Origin: Methanocatella intestini
Lineage (GTDB): Archaea; Methanobacteriota; Methanobacteria; Methanobacteriales; Methanobacteriaceae
Reading direction: 5' to 3' (one strand)
Assembly: GCF_002252585.1 (NCBI RefSeq)
Contig: NZ_NQLD01000012.1
Length of the DNA: 64,000 bases
The notes below the pieces were generated by a model. The model did no database searches. It was not told the origin of the DNA and saw nothing but the letters and a program-made list of their open reading frames with translations. Made by a program: the position numbers and the translations under genes. Shown here piece by piece: positions 32,930 to 43,439 of the stretch. How positions within the stretch are numbered: the stretch's first letter is position 1; each line of letters starts with the position of its first letter.

Positions 32930-33931
32930 TTATTGAATATTAAAAATAGAGTATAAGTTTTTCCATTGATTTGTTATGTCTGTATTAGTATAAGGTATTC
33001 CGTCTAATTTTTCAACTAAAACATCACATTGCTTGCATAATTCTAAGTTTTTTCTGCTATTTTCTTTTTTATAGAGAATTTCACGTATTTCTTTAGCTTT
33101 TTTACCATTCCAAATATCTACAAGTTTTGCAGTGTTTAAATCTCCTAAAATAACTTTTCCAAAAGGATCACAACAGCATAATGGGACTTTACCGTCTGGT
33201 TGAACAACTATTTTGTTAAATGGTAATAAACAGGATGATTTTAAGGTTAAAATTTCATTTCGGTTGTCTGACTGCCCGCCTCTGCTTGTTAAAATTTGAT
33301 TTTGAAGTCTTAAATCAATTAAAACTTTCTTTTTAAGTTCCGGATGTTGGATACAATAGTCAAAAATTTCTTTTACAGGTTCAATAAGTTGTATGTTATC
33401 ATTATAGTTATCAATAACCATTAAATCCAAATTTTCGGTTAAATCAAGAAATTTGTCTATTGTTAATAATGTACCATTTGTATATAAGTAAATATAGCTA
33501 TTTGGAAGCTCTTTTCTAGCATATTCGGCATAATTATAGATTTCTTTATCAAGCAATGGTTCATTATTGGAATGGAGTGCAATAGCTCCATCATAATTAA
33601 TTTCTTTTAGCTCTTTGATTATTTTTTCAAACAGTTCTTTAGGCATTTTTTTATATTCTCTAGGGTCTTGATTCTTGTTAACAGGACAAAAAGAGCATGT
33701 TCCGTTACATCTGTTAACAGTTTCAATTTCTATATTGTTAAATAATGGATTAGGAGTTGTTTTCATAAAATTATCAATTAAATTATAGATGTTCTGAAAT
33801 ATTTCTCCATCTTTTTGTTTGGTTTTTAAATTATAATCTGTTTCTTCAGTATTTTCAACTTTTGAAACTTTTTTATTTGTTGATGGTTTTTTTAATTTAT
33901 TTATTAATTTTTTAATATTGTTTGAAAACAT
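32930..33931 (-). CDS. Radical SAM/SPASM protein
   Basis: 333 residues. The cluster motif CNGTCSFC (about residue 71) follows IEIETVNR, and HSNNEPLL and YLYTNGTLL follow it. A SPASM-type C-terminal domain supplies further Cys (SCLLPF, PLCCCDPFG, LCKQCDVL). SPASM proteins modify peptides or small molecules and often act in the maturation of partner proteins or in surface sugar loci. The first 50 residues are Lys-rich and probably disordered. Divergent from the DUF2264 gene; no precursor peptide is evident close by. Confidence 0.8.
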   Translation of the reverse strand: MFSNNIKKLINKLKKPSTNKKVSKVENTEETDYNLKTKQKDGEIFQNIYNLIDNFMKTTPNPLFNNIEIETVNRCNGTCSFCPVNKNQDPREYKKMPKELFEKIIKELKEINYDGAIALHSNNEPLLDKEIYNYAEYARKELPNSYIYLYTNGTLLTIDKFLDLTENLDLMVIDNYNDNIQLIEPVKEIFDYCIQHPELKKKVLIDLRLQNQILTSRGGQSDNRNEILTLKSSCLLPFNKIVVQPDGKVPLCCCDPFGKVILGDLNTAKLVDIWNGKKAKEIREILYKKENSRKNLELCKQCDVLVEKLDGIPYTNTDITNQWKNLYSIFNIQ

Positions 33932-34040
33932 AATCTTTAACCCCTTTTGTTTAATGCTTTTGTTTTTGAGGTATTTTTATTTTTTGTGGAATGTCGATTT
34001 ATTAAAAACTTTAAATATTATGTATAATAAAATACTGTTC

Positions 34041-35249
34041 ATGAATAACTCATTCTTTGGACGATTTAAAAAAAATGATAATCAGGTTATTGAAGAACAA
34101 CCTCCAGTTTGGGAGGATAGGATTTTTTGGGTAGAAACCTTGCAAAAGATTGCATTTCCAGTATTAAACAATCTTAAAAAGGGGTCTCTTAAGAAAAACA
34201 TGTCTATTGAATCATTTAGCTCTGAAAGCAATAAATTTGCTCATCTTGAGGCATTTTCAAATGTTTTTAATGGAATTGCGCCGTGGTTAGAATTGGGACC
34301 TGATGAATCTGAAGAAGGTAAAATTCGTGAAAAGTATATTGTATTAACTTTAAAAGCTATTAGTAATGCAGTAAATCCAAATAGTAAAGATTATATTCTT
34401 TTTACAGAGCCTAAACAATCTTTAATGAGCATGGCTTTATTTGCTCAAGGTTTACTTAGGTCCAAAACTCAAATATGGAATAATTTACCAATGGATGTTC
34501 AAGCTAGAGTTATTTACGAACTTAAAAATACAAGGATAATTGCACCATATGAAAATCACTGGCTGCTATTTACTTCTATGATTGAAGCTACTCTTTTAGA
34601 ATTTACTGGTGAATGTGATAGGGAACGTTTAACTTATAGTATTCGTAAATTTAGAGATGAATGGTATCTTGGAGATGCAATTTATGCAGACGGTCCTGAA
34701 TTTGATGTAAATTACTATAACAGTATTTTTATTCATCCTATGCTTAATGATATTTTAAAAGTAATGAGAAAATATGGTATTAACGAAGGAGAGTTATTGG
34801 ATGTTCAATTAATGAGATCCAGCAGATATGCATCTCAATTAGAACGTATAATTTCTCCAGAAGGTACATACCCTCTTTTAGGAAAATCACTGGCTTATCG
34901 TACAGGAATTTTCCATTTATTAGCTCAAGCAGCATTATTTAAAATATTGCCAAGAAATATGGAAACATCACAGGTTAGGTCAGCTTTAACTAAAGTGTTA
35001 AGAACTCAATTTGGAGGTCATCAAAACTTTGATAATAAGGGATGGTTAACTATTGGATTAAACGGCTGCCAAGCTGAAATTGCTGAAAAGAATATCAATA
35101 CAGGCAGTCTTTATGGATGTTGTGCAATATTTTTACCTTTAGGTTTATCTTTCAATGATTCATTTTGGGTAGGTTCTTTTGAAGAATGGACTACTTTAAA
35201 AGCTTGGAATGGTAATCCAGTAGAACCTGATCAATCAATTGATTTTTAA
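34041..35249 (+). CDS. DUF2264-family protein
   Basis: 402 residues from the ATG at 34041 (MNNSFFGRFKK); the frame is open back to 33918 but that would run into the divergent radical SAM gene. The body shows the DUF2264 pattern: DRIFWVETLQKIAFPVLNNL, FNGIAPWLEL, NHWLLFTSMIEA, YADGPEFDVNYYNS, RYASQLERIISPEG and GGHQNFDNKGWLTIG. This is an alpha/alpha-barrel family related to polysaccharide lyases and common in gut bacteria. Function in a methanogen is unknown; transfer from bacteria is likely. No signal peptide at the chosen start, so it is cytoplasmic. Confidence 0.7.
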   Translation: MNNSFFGRFKKNDNQVIEEQPPVWEDRIFWVETLQKIAFPVLNNLKKGSLKKNMSIESFSSESNKFAHLEAFSNVFNGIAPWLELGPDESEEGKIREKYIVLTLKAISNAVNPNSKDYILFTEPKQSLMSMALFAQGLLRSKTQIWNNLPMDVQARVIYELKNTRIIAPYENHWLLFTSMIEATLLEFTGECDRERLTYSIRKFRDEWYLGDAIYADGPEFDVNYYNSIFIHPMLNDILKVMRKYGINEGELLDVQLMRSSRYASQLERIISPEGTYPLLGKSLAYRTGIFHLLAQAALFKILPRNMETSQVRSALTKVLRTQFGGHQNFDNKGWLTIGLNGCQAEIAEKNINTGSLYGCCAIFLPLGLSFNDSFWVGSFEEWTTLKAWNGNPVEPDQSIDF

Positions 35250-35276
35250 TTTTTCTTTTTTCTCTTTTTATTGTTT

Positions 35277-36515
35277 CTAAAGTGTAAATAAGTTTCCGTA
35301 ATTGTAAAGCTTAATGTCTTCAGGTACTTCTTTTATTATGTTTTTTGTGTCAAATATAATTGCTTTTTCCATGTTTTCTTTGATTAAATCGTAATCAAGA
35401 TCTTTAAACTCATCATGGTCACATAATATTAAAATAAGGTTTGCATCTTTGGTAGACTGCTTTAAATCAACATATTCTTCATTGGCTACATGGGGATCAC
35501 AGATGCTTATTTCATAGTTGTCTTCTTTTAATTTAGCTATTATCTCATATGCCGGACTTTCCCTGTCATCACCAGTGTTTCCTTTATATGCAACTCCTAA
35601 AACTGCTATTTTGCCATTTGGTGTTATTTTTTTAACATTTTCATATACAAATTCCGGCATTGAGTTGTTGGTGTCTCTGGCTAGTTTTATTATTTTTGCA
35701 TATTCCGGTGCTTTTGAATAAATGAAATAAGGGTCAATAGCTAGGCAGTGTCCTCCAACTCCAGGTCCTGGTGAGTGCAGGTTTACTCTTGGATGTTTAT
35801 TTGCCATTTCAATTACATCCAATGCATTTACTCCTATTTTAGTACATATTTTTGTAAGTTCATTAGCTAGTGCAATGTTAACGTCTCTAAAAGTATTTTC
35901 CATACATTTGGATAATTCTGCAGTTTTTGCTTCTGTTTTCATTAATGCACCTTCAACAAACTGACCATAAACTTCACTGGCTTTAATTGAGCATTCAGGG
36001 GTTATTCCACCTACAATACGATCATTATGTACTAATTCATACATGATTTTTCCTGGAAGGACTCTCTCAGGGCAATGGGCAAGGTATAAGTCTTTTCCTA
36101 TTGTGTAACCGGCTTTTTCAAAAATAGGTTTAACATAATCATCCATAGACATTGGAGCTATTGTAGATTCAACAATTACAGTATTTCCTTTTTCCAAATA
36201 AGGAAGTATGGATTCACATGCACTGATAACATAACTTAAATCACATGTGTAATTTTCAGCAATGTATGGTGTTGGCACAGTTATTATAAATGCATCAGCT
36301 TTTACAGGTGTTGTTGAAGCAGAGTATACGCCTTTTTCAACAGCTTTTTTAATTATTTCACCAATTCCAGGTTCTTCAATATGAATTTTTCCCTGATTTA
36401 AAGTTTCAACAACCTTTTCATTAACATCTACTCCAACAACTTCACAGTGATTTTTAGTAAAAAGTGCAGCTGTTGGCAATCCGATGTAGCCTTGTCCAAT
36501 AATACAAATTTTCAT
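35277..36515 (-). CDS. wecC: UDP-N-acetyl-D-mannosamine dehydrogenase type
   Basis: 412 residues from the ATG at 36515. The NAD-binding start KICIIGQGYIGLPTAALF is followed by TVPTPY and HCPERVLPGKIMYEL. The catalytic Cys lies in GPGVGGHCLAIDP. The C-terminal domain has VLGVAYKGNTGDDRESPA. This is the UDP-sugar 6-dehydrogenase family; details (PGKI, ELVHNDRI) favour WecC, which makes UDP-ManNAcA. UDP-glucose dehydrogenase is less likely. It supplies an acidic sugar for surface glycans made by the nearby transferases. Confidence 0.8.
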   Translation of the reverse strand: MKICIIGQGYIGLPTAALFTKNHCEVVGVDVNEKVVETLNQGKIHIEEPGIGEIIKKAVEKGVYSASTTPVKADAFIITVPTPYIAENYTCDLSYVISACESILPYLEKGNTVIVESTIAPMSMDDYVKPIFEKAGYTIGKDLYLAHCPERVLPGKIMYELVHNDRIVGGITPECSIKASEVYGQFVEGALMKTEAKTAELSKCMENTFRDVNIALANELTKICTKIGVNALDVIEMANKHPRVNLHSPGPGVGGHCLAIDPYFIYSKAPEYAKIIKLARDTNNSMPEFVYENVKKITPNGKIAVLGVAYKGNTGDDRESPAYEIIAKLKEDNYEISICDPHVANEEYVDLKQSTKDANLILILCDHDEFKDLDYDLIKENMEKAIIFDTKNIIKEVPEDIKLYNYGNLFTL

Positions 36516-36612
36516 AAATAAAAAGCCCCTTTTATTTTTCAAATAATTAAATATATTATGTTTATTAATATAAATAATATTTAGTTTTTATTAAATAAAA
36601 ATAGGGATAATT

Positions 36613-37455
36613 ATGAAAGTTTTAATTACAGGATCTAATGGGATGTTAGGTCATGATTTGACAGATGTTTTAAATGACAAACATGAACTTATACTTACAA
36701 CATCTAAAACATTGGACATTACTGATAAAGAGCATACAGTTGAATTTATAAAAGAAAATAAACCTGATATAGTTATAAATTCTGCAGCATACACCAATGT
36801 TGACGGATGTGAAGAAAACCAGGAACTGGCTTTCAGTGTAAATGGGGAAGGTGTAAGGAATTTGGCTATTGGATGCAGAGAAGCTGACTGTCCATTAGTC
36901 CATATCAGTACAGATTATATTTTCAATGGCAAAAATGACACTCCATGGGTTGAAGATGATGAAATTGGTCCTATAAGTGTTTATGGAAAAAGTAAACTTG
37001 AAGGTGAAGAGGCTATTCAGGAAATACTCGATAAATTTTTTATTGTTCGTACAGCATGGTTATATGGAATTAATGGAGGCAATTTCCCAAAAACAATGCT
37101 GGAACTGGCTAAAACACATGATGAATTAACAGTAGTTTATGATGAAGTAGGAACTCCGACATACACTCTGGATTTAGCAGAAGCCATTGGAAAATTAATA
37201 GAAACTGATTATTATGGTATTTATCATATTACAAACTCCGGAAGCTGTTCATGGTGTGAATTTGCAAAATATATCTTTGAAGTAGCAGAAGTAGATGTAA
37301 AAGTCACTCCGGTAACAGCTAGTGAATTTGCAAGACCTGCACCAAGACCTAGCTATTCAGTTTTAAATAATAAAAGATGGGTTGATAATGGTTTTGAACC
37401 TTTAAGAAGCTATAAAGAAGCTATTAAAGATTATCTGTTTTGTTTAAAAAAATAA
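36613..37455 (+). CDS. rfbD: dTDP-4-dehydrorhamnose reductase
   Basis: 280 residues of the RmlD/RfbD type: MKVLITGSNGMLGHDL at the start, INSAAYTNVDGCEEN, ISTDYIFNG, the YGKSKLEGE catalytic Tyr-x3-Lys, and FARPAPRPSYSVL near the end. It carries out the last step to dTDP-L-rhamnose. GGGATAATT precedes the ATG. The other three rhamnose genes lie 12.8 kb away beyond the ALP pair, so this set has been split. Confidence 0.9.
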   Translation: MKVLITGSNGMLGHDLTDVLNDKHELILTTSKTLDITDKEHTVEFIKENKPDIVINSAAYTNVDGCEENQELAFSVNGEGVRNLAIGCREADCPLVHISTDYIFNGKNDTPWVEDDEIGPISVYGKSKLEGEEAIQEILDKFFIVRTAWLYGINGGNFPKTMLELAKTHDELTVVYDEVGTPTYTLDLAEAIGKLIETDYYGIYHITNSGSCSWCEFAKYIFEVAEVDVKVTPVTASEFARPAPRPSYSVLNNKRWVDNGFEPLRSYKEAIKDYLFCLKK

Positions 37456-37477
37456 AAGAGAATTAGTTAATTCTCTT
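37456..37477. terminator. Two-way hairpin between rfbD and the 1987-aa ALP
   Basis: AAGAGAATTA, loop GT, TAATTCTCTT: a perfect ten-pair stem. A T-rich tail follows on both strands (plus: ATTCTATTTTTATT; minus: TTTATTTTTTT), and the ALP stop overlaps it. It closely matches the hairpin after the other giant ALP. Confidence 0.7.
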
Positions 37478-40400
37478 ATTCTATTTTTATTGTGTTTCCT
37501 GTTTGGAAGTCGTTCCAGTAGGAAGTTATGATGTATTCACCGGCCATCAGTCTGATTCCTAATTTGGCAATACCGTTATTGTCTGTGAGTTTGTGGTAAA
37601 ATACTCCGTTTACATTAAATGATACATTTTGGTTAGCTAGTGGTTTGCCTTGACCGTCTAATGTTTGTGCAGTGAAGCTGCTTCCGTCCAGGTATTTCAT
37701 GTTTAAGTTTTTAGTAATTAATGTCGGCAATACATTGACTTTGTTTCCTATACTTAATCCGTCAACCATTGTGGTTATAATGTATTCTCCAGGTCTTAAA
37801 GAGATTCCCAGGCTTGCAATACCGTTTTTATCAGTGGTTTTAGTGTAAAATACACCGTTGATGTTAAATGTTACTTCCTTGTTCACTGCTAATGATCCGT
37901 CCTTGTTGTAGATTGTTGTCTGGAATCTGGAAGCATTCAAATAGTATTTTGTTAAATCATTTTGAACAATCAGTGATTTTACAGTAATATTATTACCTGA
38001 CTGCTCACCAGTAACCAGATTGATTGCTGTTATAACATATTTACCGGGATTTAAGTTAATACCCATCATAGCTATTCCTTTATCATTGGTGGTTTTAGTG
38101 TAAAAGACACCATTGATATTAAACTGAATATCTTTGTTTTTAAGAGGATTACCCTGTGAATCAGTAAATATAGCATAATACTGAGTATTGTTTCTAAACA
38201 TTTTAACAACGTCCAATCCTTTAACTGTCGGTTCAATAGTAACTTTCGCCTGCCTGGTTATCGGAGTATAGTTTAATAATCCTTTAAAGTTAACAGTTAC
38301 TGTGTATATTCCACTGTCCAAGCTCAATCCTAAACTTACAACACCTTTTTCATCTGTTGTTTTAGTATAGGTTTTTCCGTTAATTGTTATTTCAATTGGA
38401 GCATCTCTTATAGGATTTCCCTGTTTGTCTGTTAAAGTAGCTATAAATCTTGTACCGTCATGATAAATCATTTTAACATCAGGAGCATTTAAAATAACAT
38501 TATACTCAACAGATTTGATTTCAAAAGTTCCGTTGTCAGTAGCTCGAGAAATTTTATCAGTTCCTTTATATGTTGCAGAATATGTGTATTTGCCCTCTGG
38601 AAGTTTATCAAAGCTTCTAAAACCAACACCATCAGTTATTACTATTTTATAGAACTCTTTATTAAGCTCTAAAGTTACATTACCTGTAATTGGTCTTCCA
38701 TCTTCTGTTTTAAGAGTTGCACTAAATATTATTTCATTTTCACCTATTTCAACATTAACTTTCAATATACTTCTTGTTTGATTTATTACAAGTATTTTAG
38801 TTGTATTGGAACTTAAATAATTATTATCTCCATTATAATATGCATTTATGGTGTATGATCCACTTGTTAATGGTGAAATTAACCATGATGCATTACCATT
38901 GCTGATGGTTTTATTTCTTGGTGAATATAATCCTAAAATCCTGAAAGTAACATTTCCAGTTGCATCATCATTAACTACAGCATATATTAGGATATTTTCT
39001 CCTTCTACAATTTCTGAAGTTATGATGGTAATGTTGGATTGTGCTTTGTTGATATTTACTTGGATGTTGTTTGCGGATCCTTGATAAATATTATCTCCAT
39101 TGTATCTTGCAGTTATTGTTTGTAATCCTGCATTAATTTTATTAAATGTAGCTTTAGCAGTTCCGTTTATTAAGTTAGCGGTTATTTCTTGATTGTCTAC
39201 TTTAAATGTTACGTTTCCTGTTGCACCTGGTGTAACTTTTGCAGTTACTGTTATTTCTTCACCGTAGATGGTGTTGTTTTTGTTAATTGTGATTTCTGTT
39301 TTTGATAAGGAGTTTTTAATATTGAATTCTAATGTTTTTGTATTATTTGTGTATTTGTCATCTCCTGAGTAAATTACTTTTAATGTATGTTTTCCTAATT
39401 CAAGATTAGGAATTTCTAATATTGCTTCTCCATTTTTAAGTGTTTTTACATAGGTTTTACCATCTAAAACAAATGTAATACTTCCAGTTGCAGTTTCTGG
39501 TAGTGTGACTTTAATTTCTTCTATTTCGCCTGCAAGTATGTCTTTAATATCTATGTTCATATTTGCAGGTTTTACTGTGATTGTGTTTTTTATTGCTGTT
39601 TTTCCATATATTGCGAGTATGGTGTATGTTCCTGCTTTAAGGTTTAATGGGAATTTACCAATTCCTTTAGAGTTTGTTTGTAAAGTATAGTTTTTGTTTT
39701 CTAATATGATTGTTATGAGTGCGTATTCGTATGGGTTTCCATCTAAATCTGTTATAAGTATTGTGTAGTTGGAGTTGTCTTGTTCTGATATTGTTAAGTT
39801 TTCACCAGTTAGTTTAACTTTACTTTCAAGTGTTATTGTAGTATTCCATGTTGCAGATTCATAGTAGCTATCACCAGGATAGTATACGTATATGTAGTTG
39901 TTTCCTCTGGAATATTCAACGTTAAATACTGTTTTTCCATTGGTTAAGTTTAATTGGTAGAATTTATTATTAATATAAACACCTACTGTACCTGTGCAGT
40001 TGTTTGGTGTTGTGATTACTGTTATTGTACCTGTTAAATTAATTTCATCGTATGTTACATTAACTGTAATTTTTGATGGATTTCTAAGCACTTTAAATGA
40101 TGTAGAAGCATTACATGGAGAATATTTGGAATCTCCAGGATAATAAACAGTTATATTATAAGTTCCGTTATTTAAATTGCTTAGTGTAACATTGGTTATT
40201 GTGTCGTTTATAAATATTGTCTGATTTACTCCGTTTATGGATATTATAGCTTCTCCTCTCACATTTCCAGGATTTATTTTAATTGAAATAGTTGCATTTT
40301 CCCCTACTTTAACATCACTGGCATTAACAGTCATATTTGTTTCATAAGTTGTTACTTTAAATATTCCTGTTGCTGTTGTAGATTCATATTCACTATTCCC

Positions 40401-43400
40401 ATATATTATTATCTTAAAGTTATGTGTTCCCAATGCCATATTTTTAACTGGTATTTCAGTGTCTTTATCACCATATATGTATAGAGCATCGCCTTTTTGT
40501 TCTCCATCAATTAATATTATTCCATGTAATCTAGCATGTTCGGGTGTTAATCTAGCTATTAATTTCCCTGTTTCGCCTATTTTAAAGTCATCTATTGTTG
40601 CTTTTAATGTTGTTGGTATTTTACGAACAGTTAAGGAATTTTTTGTAAATATTTTGAAATACTCATCATCTCCTTCATAGTTTATTTTAATAATATAATT
40701 TCCTATTTTAAGGTTGGAGATTGTTATTTTTGCTTGTCCATTAACTAAATTTGTATATTTTTTTTCATTATTGATGATGTAGGATATGTTTCCTGTTGGT
40801 GTGTGTAGGTTATCAACACCAGCAACATTAACTGTAATAACTGCATCTTCTTTGTAGATAATGTCTGTTATGTTTATTGTCATATTTGCATATTTTTTTC
40901 CAATATCAATTATTACATTGGTTGATTGACCTCCACAATAAGCAGAGATAAGGTGTTGACCTTTTTTATCAGTGAAATTATAATCTATGGTTGTACTACC
41001 ATTTATTAATTCTTTAGTAATATTAGTTGGATTTCCATCGATTATTGTTGTTATTGTGACATTTAGTTTTGGTAATAAGTTCCAATCATTAAATGTTGTG
41101 TTCTGGTAGTTTTTAATTGCTGTGTTCAATTGTAGTGATGCATTGATTTTTATTATGTCATTAATATTTGTTGTATAATATTCTGAATCAAAACATAAAA
41201 TAAAATAATTATTTACATTTACAGCATAAGAAGGTCCTACTCCAATCATATTATTGGAAAATGGATCATTATTTATTCCAAAATAATTATAATCCACATT
41301 TGATTTACCCGTTTCACTATAAATAAAACTATATGGTGCCCAGGTATAAGCAGGGCTATCTCCATTCCAAGGTTTAGGTAATTGTGGTGTATTTATAAAT
41401 AAATTATATTTTATGGTGATTTCACCAGAATTATATATGCTTAAGCTTCCAGTAGCTCCAGTTAGAGCTTGTTTCCAACCTAATACTTTATTAGCATCAA
41501 ATATTGATTTTGTTATTGTAAGTTTTCCTTCATTAAAAAGAGCTCCATAGTAATATGATGGATAACCATTGTGTATAGGAAGGTTGTTATTTTTAAATAA
41601 TGAGTTAGTTATTGTTCCTTCTCCAGTTTCACCATTATATACAATACCTGTTCCAGTATTATTGAATAATGTAATTGTATCTAATGTCATTACTCCATCA
41701 TTAGATATTGCACCACCGTTACTTTTAAATGATGAGCTAGATTGTGTTATTGTAGAATTAGTCATGATTAATGTTCCATTATTATATATTCCTCCACCAC
41801 GTGAGTAAGTATATACATATAAATTAGGCATAGTTTGTTCAATACTTTTTGCTTCTGATTTTGTAATAGTTATATTGTTTATATTTAAATTTCCAGAATT
41901 ATATATTGATCCACCATATGCTCTAAGTGCTGTATTATTATTAAATTTAGAGTGGGTTATAATTCCAGTTCCTGTAGTGTATATTGATCCTCCATCATTT
42001 CCATTTACATTGTTAAAAATGGAATTGGTTACTTTCATGTATTTAGTGTTGTGTATTGCTCCTCCATCAAGTGTTGCTTTTGTTTGTATATATGATTGGT
42101 ATATTGTTGTTGGGTTTATTTTTTGGTAATTTGTTGAGTTTACTGTTAATTTTACACTTTGTGAAGTTATGTTTTCAAATAATGTATTGGTTATTTCTAA
42201 TTGTCCTTCGTTTTTAATAGCTCTTGTTTGTATATTTGTAAATTTAGCATTGTTTATTGTTGTTGTTCCTGTTTTGAGGTTATATATTATTCCATACCAC
42301 ATACTATTTTTTGTTATTTGTATTTCTGTTGGAAGTGTTATGTTATTAAAAACACTGTCAGTTATTTCTAATTGTCCTGTATTTTCTATTATTCCATTTT
42401 CAAGTGTTGTTTCTTGTGGAATGATTTTAGGATGGTAATATATAGGGCCAGTATCTTCAATTGTTGTGTTTGTTATTTTCAATGTTTTTGTGTTAGTTAT
42501 TGCTTTTCCTATTATTGTTTTAAAAGTAGTGTTAATTATGTTTAAGTTTCCACTATTATCGATTACACAATTTGTAGTATTGGTAAATGTTAAATTTATT
42601 AAAGTTACCTGTGCATTTGAAGCTATTTTAAAAATGCTTTCTTGTTCTAATCCATTAAAAGTAGCATTATTACCTATTATTGTAATATTTTTATTTATAC
42701 TTACAGTTTCTTTTAAATTAGATAATATGTTTATATTGGATAAATATATAGTATCTCCATTTTGAGCTAATTCTATTGCTTTTTGTATTGATTTTATAGA
42801 ATTGGTCCAGGAACTATTAGAATGAATTCTATTATTTATATTAATGGAATTACTGGTTAAATTAGTTAGTTGTGTTGTCTGCAATTTATCGAAAGATAAT
42901 ACATTTGAATATACTCCAAATACAAATACTTTTAAACCAGTTTTATATTGTACATGGTATGGAAATGTAATATCACATGTGTAAATGTTTGCTTCATTAC
43001 CATCGTAATATTTGTATGGTGGTATATTTTGCTGTCCTAAAATTAATTGGCCAATTTGAGTATTATTGTCATAAATCTTTAGTGCAGTATTATTAAAATA
43101 TTTTTCATCGCACCGAAGGTGACTTGTCATGTGAATGTTTAGTGTTATATTTCCAGTGGTGTTAAATGTAGTGGTATCATTAATGGTTAATGTAAGTTTT
43201 GTTCTATAAATATCATTTCCTTCTGAATAATAATAATTATTATTTTGTATTATCGGTTCATGTTCTTTATCTCCGATTATTATGTTATCTTGATTATATT
43301 CGTTTATTTCTATATTTTCATTTATATTTATTACTGTTTGATTATAGGGGTCTTGTATATCTTCTGTTGCATTTACAGTTGATATTGTTAATATTATTCC

Positions 43401-43439
43401 AATAATCAGTAGTATTAATATGATTCTTTTTTTAATCAT
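37476..43439 (-). CDS. Giant adhesin-like protein (1987 aa): beta-helix plus Ig-like repeats
   Basis: Signal peptide (about residues 1-24). Residues 25-210 form an N-terminal domain I do not recognise. Residues about 215-760 form a right-handed parallel beta-helix, with repeating NSGNLNI..T.F and GGAIHNTKYMKVTNSIFNN coils. About ten Ig-like repeats of 90 residues follow (about 790-1640: VTFKV..., GNVT, Y-x-G-D-x-x-Y), then about four ALP-type C-terminal repeats (INGVFYTKTTDKNGIASLGI) ending YIITSYWNDFQTGNTIKI-E. Dense N-X-S/T sequons; no membrane anchor or sortase motif. Surface attachment or binding to host or partner cells is inferred. Divergent from the 2058-residue ALP. Confidence 0.85.
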   Translation of the reverse strand: MIKKRIILILLIIGIILTISTVNATEDIQDPYNQTVININENIEINEYNQDNIIIGDKEHEPIIQNNNYYYSEGNDIYRTKLTLTINDTTTFNTTGNITLNIHMTSHLRCDEKYFNNTALKIYDNNTQIGQLILGQQNIPPYKYYDGNEANIYTCDITFPYHVQYKTGLKVFVFGVYSNVLSFDKLQTTQLTNLTSNSININNRIHSNSSWTNSIKSIQKAIELAQNGDTIYLSNINILSNLKETVSINKNITIIGNNATFNGLEQESIFKIASNAQVTLINLTFTNTTNCVIDNSGNLNIINTTFKTIIGKAITNTKTLKITNTTIEDTGPIYYHPKIIPQETTLENGIIENTGQLEITDSVFNNITLPTEIQITKNSMWYGIIYNLKTGTTTINNAKFTNIQTRAIKNEGQLEITNTLFENITSQSVKLTVNSTNYQKINPTTIYQSYIQTKATLDGGAIHNTKYMKVTNSIFNNVNGNDGGSIYTTGTGIITHSKFNNNTALRAYGGSIYNSGNLNINNITITKSEAKSIEQTMPNLYVYTYSRGGGIYNNGTLIMTNSTITQSSSSFKSNGGAISNDGVMTLDTITLFNNTGTGIVYNGETGEGTITNSLFKNNNLPIHNGYPSYYYGALFNEGKLTITKSIFDANKVLGWKQALTGATGSLSIYNSGEITIKYNLFINTPQLPKPWNGDSPAYTWAPYSFIYSETGKSNVDYNYFGINNDPFSNNMIGVGPSYAVNVNNYFILCFDSEYYTTNINDIIKINASLQLNTAIKNYQNTTFNDWNLLPKLNVTITTIIDGNPTNITKELINGSTTIDYNFTDKKGQHLISAYCGGQSTNVIIDIGKKYANMTINITDIIYKEDAVITVNVAGVDNLHTPTGNISYIINNEKKYTNLVNGQAKITISNLKIGNYIIKINYEGDDEYFKIFTKNSLTVRKIPTTLKATIDDFKIGETGKLIARLTPEHARLHGIILIDGEQKGDALYIYGDKDTEIPVKNMALGTHNFKIIIYGNSEYESTTATGIFKVTTYETNMTVNASDVKVGENATISIKINPGNVRGEAIISINGVNQTIFINDTITNVTLSNLNNGTYNITVYYPGDSKYSPCNASTSFKVLRNPSKITVNVTYDEINLTGTITVITTPNNCTGTVGVYINNKFYQLNLTNGKTVFNVEYSRGNNYIYVYYPGDSYYESATWNTTITLESKVKLTGENLTISEQDNSNYTILITDLDGNPYEYALITIILENKNYTLQTNSKGIGKFPLNLKAGTYTILAIYGKTAIKNTITVKPANMNIDIKDILAGEIEEIKVTLPETATGSITFVLDGKTYVKTLKNGEAILEIPNLELGKHTLKVIYSGDDKYTNNTKTLEFNIKNSLSKTEITINKNNTIYGEEITVTAKVTPGATGNVTFKVDNQEITANLINGTAKATFNKINAGLQTITARYNGDNIYQGSANNIQVNINKAQSNITIITSEIVEGENILIYAVVNDDATGNVTFRILGLYSPRNKTISNGNASWLISPLTSGSYTINAYYNGDNNYLSSNTTKILVINQTRSILKVNVEIGENEIIFSATLKTEDGRPITGNVTLELNKEFYKIVITDGVGFRSFDKLPEGKYTYSATYKGTDKISRATDNGTFEIKSVEYNVILNAPDVKMIYHDGTRFIATLTDKQGNPIRDAPIEITINGKTYTKTTDEKGVVSLGLSLDSGIYTVTVNFKGLLNYTPITRQAKVTIEPTVKGLDVVKMFRNNTQYYAIFTDSQGNPLKNKDIQFNINGVFYTKTTNDKGIAMMGINLNPGKYVITAINLVTGEQSGNNITVKSLIVQNDLTKYYLNASRFQTTIYNKDGSLAVNKEVTFNINGVFYTKTTDKNGIASLGISLRPGEYIITTMVDGLSIGNKVNVLPTLITKNLNMKYLDGSSFTAQTLDGQGKPLANQNVSFNVNGVFYHKLTDNNGIAKLGIRLMAGEYIITSYWNDFQTGNTIKIE
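37482..37538. repeat. Left copy of a 57-bp perfect inverted repeat
   Basis: The reverse complement of these 57 bases is identical to 50020-50076. Both encode the last residues of a giant ALP (EYIITSYWNDFQTGNTIKI). Identity continues at a lower level inward over roughly the last 170 codons of both genes. Confidence 0.9.

Noticed and set aside
33918..34040. N-terminal membrane extension of the DUF2264 protein
   Set aside because: The hydrophobic stretch encoded before 34041 overlaps the divergent radical SAM start and is not part of the family.
38848..43405. Several open frames on the plus strand within the minus-strand giant ALP
   Set aside because: They are antisense shadows of a repeat-rich gene, with no binding sites and no recognisable domains.
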